Shown: in pieces, positions 1-8,034 of the stretch
Layout of the letters: each line of letters opens with the position of its first letter
How positions within the stretch are numbered: the stretch's first letter is position 1
From: Campylobacterales bacterium
GTDB lineage: Bacteria > Campylobacterota > Campylobacteria > Campylobacterales > Arcobacteraceae
Length of the DNA stretch: 20,952 bases
Assembly: GCA_019752775.1 (NCBI GenBank)
Contig: JAIELU010000189.1
Coordinates: 1 to 20,952 of the forward strand
Direction of reading: 5' to 3'
The notes under the pieces: model-generated
Database searches by the model: none
Seen by the model: only the letters and a program-made list of their open reading frames with translations
What the model was told of the DNA's origin: nothing
Made by a program: the position numbers and the translations under genes

Positions 1-591
1 AGCACCCCTATGTTTATTATTGTCATATCTACATTAATTTTTAAAACTAAAATTACAAAATTACAACTTTTAGGAGTTTTAGTTTCCACTTTAGGAGTGA
101 TTTATCTTATTTTAAAAGGACAAATAAATCATATTTTTGAACTTAAATTTACAGTTGGAGATTTATGGATGATCCTTGCTTGTGTAGATTGGGCTTTATA
201 TACTATTTTATTAAAATATAAACCAAAAGAGTTAAATGCTTTTGAATTTCTTGGCTTAACTGCATTTATTGGAGCAATTATTTTATATTTGATATTTCTT
301 TTTCAAGGTTATAGTTTTGAGTTTAGTTTTTTAGAGAATAAAGATGTTTTTTACTCTTTGATATATATTGTAATTTTCCCATCAATTTTATCTTTTTATT
401 TTTGGAATATTTCAACCATTGAATTAGGTGCAAATAAAGCTGGACAATTTGCTCATTTAATGCCAATATTTGGAGCAGTTTTAGCTTATGTTTTTTTAGA
501 TGAGGTTTTAGAATTTTATCATTTTGTTGGAATTTTATTAATTTCATCAGGAATATATTTATCAATCTTTTTTAAAAGAGAAGTTAATTAA
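1..591 (+). CDS. EamA/DMT-family transporter, C-terminal part (5' end outside window)
   Basis: The reading frame is open from base 1 to the TAA at 589-591 and gives 196 residues. The first visible residues (STPMFII) are mid-protein, so the gene begins upstream and the ATG at 10 is internal. The sequence is strongly hydrophobic. It matches the end of a first EamA repeat (a helix, then a charged K-x-K-I-T-K-L-Q loop, then a glycine-rich helix) followed by a whole second repeat of about five helices that ends in a short basic tail. Family members are ten-helix inner-membrane exporters of metabolites or amino acids; the substrate cannot be read from this fragment. The stop codon shares its last base with the ATG of the next gene (TAATG), implying co-transcription and translational coupling. 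The family call is by fold pattern and is fairly secure. Confidence 0.8.
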   Translation, partial: STPMFIIVISTLIFKTKITKLQLLGVLVSTLGVIYLILKGQINHIFELKFTVGDLWMILACVDWALYTILLKYKPKELNAFEFLGLTAFIGAIILYLIFLFQGYSFEFSFLENKDVFYSLIYIVIFPSILSFYFWNISTIELGANKAGQFAHLMPIFGAVLAYVFLDEVLEFYHFVGILLISSGIYLSIFFKREVN

Positions 592-1880
592 TGTTATTTC
601 TATCAAAAATAGCAGGTTTATTAATCTTTATTTCTTTTTTAACTACTTTATATTCTTATTTTTTTAATGAAAAGTTGTTGATTTTTGCAGGAGTTTTTGC
701 ATGGATTTCATTTTTAATACTCTTTTCTTCACTTAAAAATAAGAAAATTATTATAGTTTTATTGATATTAAGTTTTTTAGCTTTTTTTGTTTCATATTTT
801 AATGGCTTTAAAATTGATTTTATAAAAGTATTTACTGTAAATCAATATTTATTAACTCTATTAATTGCCGTTGGATTTTTAAGACTTATTGCAACACCCA
901 AAAAAGAAAAAACTTCTCAACTTCCAAAAGGTAAAAAATCTTTTATAAAAACATATTTAAGTGTACATCTTTTTGGTTCAGTTATAAATATTTCTTCACT
1001 TATTTTGATTGCAGATAAAATGTATAAAAAAGCACCTCTAACAAATATTCAAGTTGTTTTATTAACAAGAGCCTTTGCTAGTGATGCGTATTGGTCGCCT
1101 TTTTTTGTGGCATTTGCAGCTGCTATTACTTATACTCCTAATTTAGACACTTCTATAATTTTATTAAATGGAACAGTTTTAGCAATATTAGCTTTTTTGA
1201 TTACTTATTATGAAGTAAACAATAATAAAGAGTTTGATATTGATGAATTTAGAGGTTATCCATTATCTTTAGAAAGTTTATATTTACCTTTTATGTTGGC
1301 ATTATTAGTTTTAGCTACAAACTATTTTTTCCCAAATATTAAAGTTATTGTTCTTATCTCAACTTATTCAATATTGATGTGTTTATTTATTCTGCCTATA
1401 ACAAAAGGCTTAACTAAATCTTTTTCTAATTTAGCTTTTTATATAAGTGATGAATTGCCAAAAATGAAAATTGAAATGTCGCTTTTTTTAGTTGCTGGAA
1501 TGTTTGGTATTTCTATTAGTTCTATATTAATTGGTATGAATTTAGAGTTACCTTTTGAAATTTTTGATTGGCAAATAGCTTCAATATTACTTTTTATTTT
1601 TATTATTTTAGCTTTTGTTGGAATTCATCCAATTATAACAATTGCAATAATTGGAGATTTTTTAAGTGGAGTAAATCATACTCTTTTAGCTTTGACTTTT
1701 TTGATGGCTTGGTCAACTACTGTTTCAACATCACCTTTTTCAGGATTAAATTTAACAGTTGTTGCAAGATATGATTTTGATGCAAAGGAAATCTTTAGAT
1801 TAAATATTTTTTATGCTTTTAAAATGTATTTAATTTGTATAGTCTGTCTATTTATTTTATCAAAATATTTTGATTTATAA
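591..1880 (+). CDS. polytopic inner-membrane permease of unknown substrate
   Basis: This 429-residue protein is almost wholly hydrophobic, with roughly 11-13 membrane segments and one longer charged loop near residues 100-115 (KKEKTSQLPKGKK). I do not recognise a named family. Two similar motifs lie in the two halves: S169-P170-F171 after a helix rich in small residues, and S381-P382-F383 in a serine/threonine-rich helix preceded by a G-I-H-P segment. Paired helix-breaking motifs in two halves are typical of inverted-repeat transporters such as the ion transporter (ArsB/NhaD/CitM/DcuC-like) superfamily, so an anion or organic-acid carrier is a reasonable guess, but only inference. It starts inside the stop codon of the upstream EamA gene and is followed by a gap of 164 bases. 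It is clearly a real gene; only its function is open. Confidence 0.75.
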   Translation: MLFLSKIAGLLIFISFLTTLYSYFFNEKLLIFAGVFAWISFLILFSSLKNKKIIIVLLILSFLAFFVSYFNGFKIDFIKVFTVNQYLLTLLIAVGFLRLIATPKKEKTSQLPKGKKSFIKTYLSVHLFGSVINISSLILIADKMYKKAPLTNIQVVLLTRAFASDAYWSPFFVAFAAAITYTPNLDTSIILLNGTVLAILAFLITYYEVNNNKEFDIDEFRGYPLSLESLYLPFMLALLVLATNYFFPNIKVIVLISTYSILMCLFILPITKGLTKSFSNLAFYISDELPKMKIEMSLFLVAGMFGISISSILIGMNLELPFEIFDWQIASILLFIFIILAFVGIHPIITIAIIGDFLSGVNHTLLALTFLMAWSTTVSTSPFSGLNLTVVARYDFDAKEIFRLNIFYAFKMYLICIVCLFILSKYFDL

Positions 1881-1914
1881 AAAAATCATAAATATATCAT
1901 TTCGTTTTTATAGA

Positions 1915-1991
1915 ATTATTTCAAATAATAGTAAATACATAAAATTTTGTATTCTTTCTGCTTCCTAGATTTATAAGACTATGTATTTACT
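1915..1991. repeat. two adjacent inverted repeats between transporter genes
   Basis: The first dyad is a 15-base palindrome at 1915-1929 (ATTATTT-C-AAATAAT). The second has perfect 12-base arms, AGTAAATACATA at 1930-1941 and TATGTATTTACT at 1980-1991, enclosing 38 bases. Together they fill much of the gap before the AEC transporter gene. They could form a long-loop hairpin in RNA, act as a protein-binding dyad, or be a remnant of a small repeat element. There is no clear T-run after the second arm, so a terminator is not favoured. Confidence 0.5.
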
Positions 1992-2044
1992 TTATTTTTA
2001 TCATTATTAGTTACAATAATCCTAAATTATTTTAAGAGATTTAT

Positions 2045-2971
2045 ATGAATTTATTTATTATTTTATTAGGAAAAATTTCCCCTTTATATCTAAATATTGC
2101 AATTGGATATATTCTAACAAGATATTTTAGGGTTAAGCGAAATTTTATAGCCACACTGCTTATATATATTTTAGGACCAATTGTAATTCTTTTTGCTACT
2201 TTATCTATTCAATTAAATTTACAACTACTTTTTTTGCCTTTATTTGTTTTCTTTTTTGGAACTACAATTGCTTTTTATGTATTAAGAAAATATAAAAATA
2301 ATTGGAATGATGCGAGTATAAATACTTTATCATTTACTTGTGGAACAGGAAATACTGGATATTTTGGTATTCCTTTATCTATGATTTTATTAAGTCCTGA
2401 ATCAGCAAATATTTTTATTTTTGCAACCCTTGGTTCTTTATTATACGAAAACACAACAGGTTTTTATGTAACCGCAAAAAGTAGTTTTACCGCAAGACAA
2501 TCTATTGTTAAAGTAATTAAACTTCCACTTTTATATGCCTTTATTTTAGGTCTTTGTTTAAATCTTTTAGGATTTAGAACTCCTGAATCTATTATTCCTT
2601 ATTTTGAGGGTTTTAAATGGTCTTATGGAATATTAGGAATGATGATGCTTGGTATGGGAATGAAAGGCTTCAATTTAAAAGCTGATGTAGATATAAAATA
2701 TCTAAAAATCGCATATTTTTATAAATTTATTTTTTGGCCAGCAGTTATATTATCTATTATTTTTATAGACAAAAATTTTATAGGTTTTTTAAATGAAGAA
2801 GTATATAAAGTTTTATTTTTATTTTCAGTTGTTCCACTTGCTGGAAATACTGTAACACTTGCAGTTTTATTAAAGGCAAGACCTGAAAAGGCTTCTTTTA
2901 CAGTTCTTTTAAGCACTTTAATATCAGTTATTTATATACCCATAGTTTTGATTCTTTATAGTGGGTTTTAG
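2045..2971 (+). CDS. AEC-family (auxin efflux carrier-like) transporter
   Basis: This 308-residue membrane protein has about ten predicted helices in two halves, the usual size for bacterial AEC carriers. The first half ends with a conserved glycine/asparagine-rich stretch (CGTGNTGYFGIP, roughly residues 99-110), the hallmark broken helix of the family. The second half has the corresponding PLAGNTVTLAVL segment near residue 265, followed by a final helix. Bacterial relatives move malate, malonate or other small organic acids; the substrate here is not evident. The ATG at 2045 follows a weak AAGAGA ribosome site. The gene is separated from the upstream permease by 164 bases containing inverted repeats, so it may have its own promoter. 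It converges with the NlpC/P60 gene, whose stop codon lies five bases beyond its own. Confidence 0.85.
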   Translation: MNLFIILLGKISPLYLNIAIGYILTRYFRVKRNFIATLLIYILGPIVILFATLSIQLNLQLLFLPLFVFFFGTTIAFYVLRKYKNNWNDASINTLSFTCGTGNTGYFGIPLSMILLSPESANIFIFATLGSLLYENTTGFYVTAKSSFTARQSIVKVIKLPLLYAFILGLCLNLLGFRTPESIIPYFEGFKWSYGILGMMMLGMGMKGFNLKADVDIKYLKIAYFYKFIFWPAVILSIIFIDKNFIGFLNEEVYKVLFLFSVVPLAGNTVTLAVLLKARPEKASFTVLLSTLISVIYIPIVLILYSGF

Positions 2972-2995
2972 AAGAATTAATTCATAATTCTTCTA
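2969..2995. terminator. inverted repeat at convergent gene ends, possible bidirectional terminator
   Basis: Perfect 11-base arms, TAGAAGAATTA (2969-2979) and TAATTCTTCTA (2985-2995), enclose a five-base loop. The left arm contains the stop codons of both convergent genes (the AEC transporter and NlpC/P60 protein). The stem is AT-rich and lacks a following T-run on either strand, so termination is plausible but not certain. Confidence 0.5.
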
Positions 2996-3621
2996 GCAGT
3001 CCAATAAGTATCTTTATAAAAAGGTTTATCTAATTTTGAAAATTGGATACCATTAATTGATGAGTGCAAAAAAGCACCATCTCCCATGTAAATTCCAACA
3101 TGTTTATCTCTTTTACTTGTCTTGAAAAAAACTAAATCACCCATTTTAAGGTCAGCTTTTTTAACTTCAGTTCCTATATTTACTTGAGTTAAAGTAGTTC
3201 TTGGTAATTCGATACCAAATTTTTCTTTAAAAGCTTTTTGAGTAAAGGCAGAACAATCTATACCCGTTCTTGTGCTTCCACCCATCTTATATTTTACATT
3301 TTTCCAGTCGTTATAAAAATCAACGAAAGCTTGTTTTTTTGTTAAAATTCTTGAATTTAAAGATTCAACTTTTTCAGTATCATCTAAAACCAATTTATCA
3401 TAATCTTTTTTACTTATTGTAGGCTCATATTTTGAATGAGGTCTATTTTTAAGTTTATTATTTTCTGATTCATACGATGATTTATAATCATTATAAGATA
3501 TGCTAGAAGCATTCAAATTACTGTTATTTATCTTATTGTTCTCTTCTATTTGAATATTCTTGTTACTACAAGCTGAAAGTAATAACATAATTGGTAGAAG
3601 TATAAAAGTCTTCTTTATCAC
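2977..3621 (-). CDS. NlpC/P60-family lipoprotein (cell-wall peptidase), downstream copy
   Basis: A GTG at 3621-3619 is the likely start. It sits five bases after AAAGGAG and gives a lipoprotein signal at once (MIKKTFILL..LLLSAC, lipidated Cys18). An upstream in-frame ATG at 3672 would place 17 non-signal residues before it and overlap the neighbouring gene. The mature protein has an Asn/Ser/Lys-rich linker to about residue 95, then an NlpC/P60 domain with catalytic Cys123 (GIDCSAF), His174 (KHVGIY) and third polar residue His186 (FLHSS). The family cuts stem-peptide bonds in peptidoglycan, usually between D-glutamate and diaminopimelate. The lipid anchor would hold it at the inner or outer membrane facing the periplasm. 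It lies 23 bases after its paralogue, and the two are probably co-transcribed. The exact bond cleaved and the physiological role are inferred from the family only. Confidence 0.85.
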   Translation of the reverse strand: MIKKTFILLPIMLLLSACSNKNIQIEENNKINNSNLNASSISYNDYKSSYESENNKLKNRPHSKYEPTISKKDYDKLVLDDTEKVESLNSRILTKKQAFVDFYNDWKNVKYKMGGSTRTGIDCSAFTQKAFKEKFGIELPRTTLTQVNIGTEVKKADLKMGDLVFFKTSKRDKHVGIYMGDGAFLHSSINGIQFSKLDKPFYKDTYWTARRIMN

Positions 3622-3644
3622 TAATTCTCCTTTTATAATAAAAT

Positions 3645-4250
3645 TTAATCGATAATTCTTTGTGCCTTCCAATAGCTTTTGCTAAAATAAGAATTACTTA
3701 ATTCGGAAATTGTTACGCCAATTTTTGTAGAGGCATGAACAAATAATCCATCTTCAAGATATATGCCAACATGGTTTATATCATCACCTGTTTTGAAGAA
3801 TACTAAATCTCCACTTAGTAATTGACTTTTATCTATTTCTTTCCCAACTTGCGATTGTAAAAGAGCTGTTCTTGGCATAGATAAATTAAATTTCTCTTTA
3901 AAGGCTTTTTGTATAAAACCAGAGCAATCAATTCCGCTTTTTGAATCACCACCTAATTTATATTCTACACCCTCCCATTCACTATAAAAATCGAATAGTT
4001 CTAAGTTTAAATCTATTCGTTCATTTTGATAGCTTAAAGAGTCTAGGCTTTTCTTTGATTTCATAATTTCTTTATACTTTTTAAATTTCATATCTCTTTG
4101 TCTTATAGTGTTTTCCAAAGAAGCACTTTGAAATATGTATTCACCATTTTGTGATGATAAACTATTATCATCATTATTTTTAAATGAACAACCTGCCATT
4201 ATAAGTGACAAAATAAGAAATAGTAAAAAGTTTTTAAAATATATAATCAA
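3645..4250 (-). CDS. NlpC/P60-family lipoprotein (cell-wall peptidase), upstream copy
   Basis: The protein has 201 residues. The start is a TTG at 4250-4248, eight bases after AAAAGG, leading straight into a lipoprotein signal (hydrophobic core, LIMAGC, lipidated Cys21). A linker of about 60 residues is followed by an NlpC/P60 domain from about residue 86, with catalytic Cys109 (GIDCSGF), His160 (NHVGIY) and His172 (FVHAS). The domain aligns with the downstream copy over about 115 residues with few gaps and roughly half the positions identical, including QKAFKEKF and GDLVFFKT. The linkers are unrelated. This is a tandem duplication whose copies have diverged. Both keep the full Cys-His-His set, so both are probably active peptidoglycan endopeptidases. 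A sigma70-like promoter lies just upstream on this strand. Confidence 0.85.
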   Translation of the reverse strand: MIIYFKNFLLFLILSLIMAGCSFKNNDDNSLSSQNGEYIFQSASLENTIRQRDMKFKKYKEIMKSKKSLDSLSYQNERIDLNLELFDFYSEWEGVEYKLGGDSKSGIDCSGFIQKAFKEKFNLSMPRTALLQSQVGKEIDKSQLLSGDLVFFKTGDDINHVGIYLEDGLFVHASTKIGVTISELSNSYFSKSYWKAQRIID

Positions 4251-4286
4251 ATTAAATACCTTTTAAATTATAGGTTTCCGACTTTA

Positions 4287-4315
4287 ATAGTATTAAAAAA
4301 TAAAACATATGTCAA
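4287..4315 (-). promoter_or_regulatory. candidate sigma70 promoter for the NlpC/P60 pair
   Basis: Reading the minus strand, a perfect TTGACA (4315-4310) is followed after 17 bases by TACTAT (4292-4287), four of six matches to the -10 consensus. Transcription would begin near 4280 and leave a leader of about 30 bases before the TTG start at 4250. AT-rich DNA produces such matches by chance, but the spacing and placement fit. Confidence 0.45.
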
Positions 4316-4333
4316 GTTTTAACATCTATTTTG

Positions 4334-4339
4334 TATAAT
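4334..4339 (+). promoter_or_regulatory. candidate -10 element for the divergent lipoprotein gene
   Basis: A perfect TATAAT lies 26 bases before the TTG start at 4366, preceded by a T-rich stretch as is common in Campylobacterota promoters. No good -35 is visible. The predicted leader is about 20 bases and contains the AAAGGAG ribosome site. Confidence 0.45.
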
Positions 4340-4365
4340 ATAATTATAAAAATAAAGGAGTTATT

Positions 4366-4932
4366 TTGAAAAAAATTATATATTTGTCATTCCTTTTACT
4401 ACTAGGTGGTTGTTCTTCGATAGAAAATAATTCGTTAGATAATATTCAAATTTCTAAAAATAATAAAAAGAATTTTACCTATGATTTTTGTACAAAATTC
4501 TCTTATATTTCAGAAAATGAAGAAGAAAAATATGGAAAGCTATTTTATGAGTATATAAACTTAGATTCAAATTGCTCTTGGAATGGAATGTCAAGAGGTT
4601 TTTTTGATGATTTATTTAAATCAACTTTAAAAATTAAAAGTATAAAAACGATAGAAAGAGTTGAGTATAAGAATTATGAATTTAGTACTTATCTTATAGA
4701 TGATAAATATTATATGAATTTAATATATAGTTATTCAGTATTTGAAGATTTTTTTATTATTGATTATAAAGGAAAACTTTTTGATGAAATGATTAGAGTA
4801 TATAATAAAAATTATGTAAATAAATATATAAATGAGCCTAGATTTAACTCTAATTATTCAAATAGTTTGGTAAGGATGAATATTTTAAATGGGTATTTCT
4901 CAAAACAAAGTGAATCTGACTTTGGTAATTAG
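4366..4932 (+). CDS. orphan lipoprotein of unknown function
   Basis: The protein has 188 residues, starting at a TTG (4366-4368) placed five bases after AAAGGAG. The N-terminus is a clear lipoprotein signal: two lysines, a hydrophobic core, then LLLGGC with lipidated Cys16. The mature part is rich in Asn, Tyr, Phe, Lys and Ser, with no membrane segment after the signal. Two further cysteines are present (FCTKF and SNCSW) and could form a disulfide in the periplasm. I recognise no catalytic motif or domain. Composition suggests a small alpha/beta periplasmic domain. It is transcribed divergently from two NlpC/P60 lipoproteins across about 115 bases, which hints at a shared envelope role, but that is inference. 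It ends in a hairpin shared with the alaS 3' end. Confidence 0.7.
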   Translation: MKKIIYLSFLLLLGGCSSIENNSLDNIQISKNNKKNFTYDFCTKFSYISENEEEKYGKLFYEYINLDSNCSWNGMSRGFFDDLFKSTLKIKSIKTIERVEYKNYEFSTYLIDDKYYMNLIYSYSVFEDFFIIDYKGKLFDEMIRVYNKNYVNKYINEPRFNSNYSNSLVRMNILNGYFSKQSESDFGN

Positions 4933-4954
4933 AGGATTTATTAAAATCCTCTAA
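4929..4954. terminator. hairpin between convergent lipoprotein gene and alaS
   Basis: Perfect 11-base arms, TTAGAGGATTT (4929-4939) and AAATCCTCTAA (4944-4954), enclose a four-base loop. The stop codon of the lipoprotein gene lies within the left arm, and the alaS stop is three bases beyond the right arm. The stem is suited to terminating both convergent transcripts, although T-runs after it are weak. Confidence 0.6.
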
Positions 4955-4957
4955 GCG

Positions 4958-7525
4958 TTATAAATTTTCTTTAGCATAAGTTAGAGCAGCAATTTTTGCA
5001 TCTTCAACTTTTGTAACATCTTTACCACCTGCTTGGGCAAAATCTGGTCTTCCACCACCACCACCACCAACGATTGGAGCAATATTTTTAATCCATTCAC
5101 CAGCTTTGATATTTGTGTTTTTACTTCCTGCAACAATTAATACTTTGTCATCTTTTGCTTGAAGTAATAAAATTGCAAGTTTTTCATTTGCATTTTTTAA
5201 GTCATCAACAATTTTCTTTAAATCACCATTTTCTACAACAGCTACTACAACTTTTGTATCACCAATAATTTCTTCGATAATTGGTGCTGATGTTTGGCTT
5301 TGAACAGTTTCCACTTCTTTTTTAAGCTCTTTGATTTGCTCTTTTAATTTTTTAATTCCAGAAATTACATCATTGTTTTTGATTTCTGCTTTTATTTCAT
5401 TCATAGCAGTGATAACTTCTTTAGTATAGGCAATAGCAGCAGCTCCACAAACAGCTTCTATTCTTCTAACACCTGCACTTACACCTGATTCTTTAACCAC
5501 ATAAAAACTTCCAATATCAGCTGTGTTTTTCACATGTGTTCCACCACAAAACTCAACAGAAACATCACTAAAGCTAACAACTCTTACCATATCACCATAT
5601 TTTTCTCCAAACATAGCAATCGCACCTTTGTGTTTAGCTTCTTCTATTGGTAATTCTTCAATATTTCCAGATATTCCTCTTGAAATCATTGTATTTACTA
5701 AATCTTCAACTTCATCAATTTGAGCAGTTGTCATAGCTTTTGGATATGTGAAGTCAAATCTTAATCTTGAGCTATCATTTAATGAACCAGCTTGAGAAAC
5801 ACTATCTCCTAAAACCATTTTTAATGCACTTTGTAAAAGGTGTGTAGCACTATGATGTTTTGCTATTTCATATCTATTAACAACTACTGCATCTACTGTT
5901 TGATTTTGATTTAAATTTGAATTTGCAACTTTGATTTTCGAAAGATTTAATCCATGAAATTTTTGTGTATCTTCGATTATGGCTATATGATTATTATCTT
6001 CTAATGCTCCAATATCTCCACTTTGTCCACCACTTGTTGCATAAAAAGGAGTAAAATCTAACATAACCCAACCAATAGAATTTTTTTCTAAAGTTGAGAC
6101 TTCTTTAAAGTTTTCATCTAAAAGCGCAAGAATTTTTGATTTGTAAGTTACATTTTCATATCCAACAAATTTATTTATTCCATATTTTTCAATTAATTGT
6201 TTAAAATCACCATCATTTGAAGCGTCACCACTTCCTTTCCATGCTGCTTTTGCCATAGCTTTTTGTGCACTCATTAATTCATCAAATTTTTGTAAATCAA
6301 CTTTTAAACCTCTATCTCTTAACATGTCTTCTGTTAAATCTAAAGGGAAACCATAAGTATCATAAAGTTTAAATGCAATTTGACCTGAGAAAATATCTTT
6401 TGTATTTGATAACTCTTCATTAAATAAAGACATTCCTAAATCGATAGTTTTAAAGAATCTATCTTCTTCTAGAGTTAATTGCTCTTTTATAAAGTTTTTA
6501 TTTTCTACAAGTTCTATATAATGTCCACCCATAATATTAATAAGTGTATCAAGAAGTTGTGCCATAAATGGTTTTCTAAATCCAATTAGATAACCATGTC
6601 TAACAGCTCGTCTTAAAATTCTTCTTAAAACATAAGGTCTACCTTCATTTCCAAATAAAATACCTTGAGATAACATAAATGATGTTGCTCTTAAATGGTC
6701 TGCAATTACTCTATATGAACCAATATTTTCTTTTGTAGCTTTTTTAGAAGATAACTTTTCAATTTTTTCAATAATTGGTTTGAAATTTGATGAATCAAAG
6801 TTATTTAAAACACCTTCTTTAATAGCAATAACTCTTTCAAGTCCCATTCCTGTATCAATAGATGGTTTTGGAAGTGGATTTAGTTTTCCATCAGCAGATC
6901 TTTCATATTGCATGAAAACTAAGTTCCAGATTTCAAGGAATCTATCTCCATCTCCACCCATGTAATCTTCAGGACCATTAAAATGTTCCGAACTTTGATC
7001 ATAAAAAATTTCACTACAAGGTCCACAAGCACCTGTGTCACCCATTGCCCAGAAATTATCCTTGTCTCCAAATCTTATAATTCTTGATGAATCTATATGT
7101 TTTGTCCAAATATTAAATGCTTCATCATCAGTTTCATGAACAGTTACCCATAATTTTTCAATTGGAAGTGCTAAATTTACTGTAATAAATTCCCATGCAT
7201 AAGAAATTGCATCTTCTTTAAAATAATCTCCAAATGAGAAATTTCCTAACATCTCAAAAAGTGTATGATGTCTTGCTGTGTATCCAACATTTTCTAAGTC
7301 ATTGTGTTTTCCACCAGCTCTTACACATAATTGACAAGATGTTGCACGAGGATTTTCAGGTCTTGGAACTGAACCTGTGAAAATATCTTTAAATTGAACC
7401 ATCCCTGCATTTGTAAACATTAATGTAGGATCATCTGGAACTAATGGCATAGAAGAAACTATGTCATGTCCTTTACTTTTAAAAAATTCTAAATATTCTT
7501 TTCTGATATCCATAAAATTATCCAT
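4958..7525 (-). CDS. alaS: alanyl-tRNA synthetase
   Basis: This cytoplasmic class II synthetase charges tRNA(Ala) with alanine and edits mischarged serine or glycine. The length, 855 residues, is usual for full bacterial AlaRS. The N-terminal catalytic domain begins with the diagnostic RKEYLEFFKSKGH and has P-x-x-P-T-L-M-F-T-N-A-G-M in motif 1. The editing domain carries the zinc-site motifs H558-x3-H562 (HHSATH) and C660-x3-H664 (CGGTH). A coiled region near residues 710-740 precedes the C-Ala domain, which has the six-glycine run at 820-825 followed by RPDFAQAGG. The ATG at 7525 lacks a strong ribosome site. The in-frame ATG four codons on (7513) gives the more usual MDIRKEYLEFF start and is an equally good choice. 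It is monocistronic here, divergent from trxA. Confidence 0.97.
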   Translation of the reverse strand: MDNFMDIRKEYLEFFKSKGHDIVSSMPLVPDDPTLMFTNAGMVQFKDIFTGSVPRPENPRATSCQLCVRAGGKHNDLENVGYTARHHTLFEMLGNFSFGDYFKEDAISYAWEFITVNLALPIEKLWVTVHETDDEAFNIWTKHIDSSRIIRFGDKDNFWAMGDTGACGPCSEIFYDQSSEHFNGPEDYMGGDGDRFLEIWNLVFMQYERSADGKLNPLPKPSIDTGMGLERVIAIKEGVLNNFDSSNFKPIIEKIEKLSSKKATKENIGSYRVIADHLRATSFMLSQGILFGNEGRPYVLRRILRRAVRHGYLIGFRKPFMAQLLDTLINIMGGHYIELVENKNFIKEQLTLEEDRFFKTIDLGMSLFNEELSNTKDIFSGQIAFKLYDTYGFPLDLTEDMLRDRGLKVDLQKFDELMSAQKAMAKAAWKGSGDASNDGDFKQLIEKYGINKFVGYENVTYKSKILALLDENFKEVSTLEKNSIGWVMLDFTPFYATSGGQSGDIGALEDNNHIAIIEDTQKFHGLNLSKIKVANSNLNQNQTVDAVVVNRYEIAKHHSATHLLQSALKMVLGDSVSQAGSLNDSSRLRFDFTYPKAMTTAQIDEVEDLVNTMISRGISGNIEELPIEEAKHKGAIAMFGEKYGDMVRVVSFSDVSVEFCGGTHVKNTADIGSFYVVKESGVSAGVRRIEAVCGAAAIAYTKEVITAMNEIKAEIKNNDVISGIKKLKEQIKELKKEVETVQSQTSAPIIEEIIGDTKVVVAVVENGDLKKIVDDLKNANEKLAILLLQAKDDKVLIVAGSKNTNIKAGEWIKNIAPIVGGGGGGRPDFAQAGGKDVTKVEDAKIAALTYAKENL

Positions 7526-7586
7526 TTAAATTAAATTATCTTATTTTAACTAAAAAATTATTTAGCCTTGATTAGTGATAACTTAA

Positions 7587-7626
7587 TATAATGTAAAACA
7601 AAATTTAAGTTTTCACAAGTTATAAT
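7587..7626 (+). promoter_or_regulatory. candidate -10 elements upstream of trxA
   Basis: Two perfect TATAAT hexamers followed by G lie in the alaS-trxA divergent gap, at 7587-7592 and 7621-7626. Neither has a convincing -35 at the usual distance, which is common in this phylum. The second would give a leader of about 60 bases before the trxA ATG. Either could serve trxA; the sequence does not decide. Confidence 0.35.
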
Positions 7627-7696
7627 GATTTATGTTAGTTTATAACAAAAAATAATTAGCTAAAATAAAATTTAAATTTAATAATAAGGAAATAAA

Positions 7697-8014
7697 ATGG
7701 GAAAATATATTGAATTAACTCCTGCAAATTTTGAAGAAGTTACAAAAGAGGGTGTATCAATGGTAGATTTTTGGGCTCCTTGGTGTGGACCTTGTAGAAT
7801 GATTGCTCCAGTTATCGAAGAATTGGCGTCTGATTTTGAAGGAAAAGCAAACATTTGTAAAGTAAATACAGATGAAGAACAAGATTTAGCAGTAAAATAT
7901 GGGATTAGATCAATTCCTACAATTTTATTCATGAAAAATGGTGAAGTTGTTGATACTATGGTAGGTGCTTCTTCTAAACAAGCGTTTACTGATAAAATCA
8001 ATTCATTATTATAA
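7697..8014 (+). CDS. trxA: thioredoxin
   Basis: This 105-residue single-domain cytoplasmic thioredoxin reduces protein disulfides. The active site is W29-C30-G31-P32-C33, with buried Asp24 (VDFWAPW) and the cis-proline Pro74 in the RSIPT loop, all canonical. An extra Cys54 lies in the central strand. The ATG follows AATAAGGAAATAAA, a clear ribosome site. A strong intrinsic terminator follows 20 bases after the stop, so trxA is probably its own transcription unit even though its reductase, trxB, is the next gene. Electrons would pass from NADPH through TrxB to this protein. Confidence 0.97.
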   Translation: MGKYIELTPANFEEVTKEGVSMVDFWAPWCGPCRMIAPVIEELASDFEGKANICKVNTDEEQDLAVKYGIRSIPTILFMKNGEVVDTMVGASSKQAFTDKINSLL

Positions 8015-8034
8015 TATATATAATTAAATATTTT

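Noticed and set aside
3622..3672. Upstream ATG giving 17 extra residues to the downstream NlpC/P60 protein
   Set aside because: It would overlap the preceding gene and put a non-signal stretch before the lipoprotein signal; the GTG at 3621 has a strong ribosome site.
5052..5069. Six CCA repeats, possible slippage or phase-variation tract
   Set aside because: They encode the conserved glycine run of the AlaRS C-Ala domain. A trinucleotide repeat keeps frame, and glycine runs here are normal for AlaRS.
7678..8001. Open frame on the minus strand opposite trxA
   Set aside because: It lies wholly antisense to a clear thioredoxin gene and has no recognisable domain; it is a codon-bias shadow.
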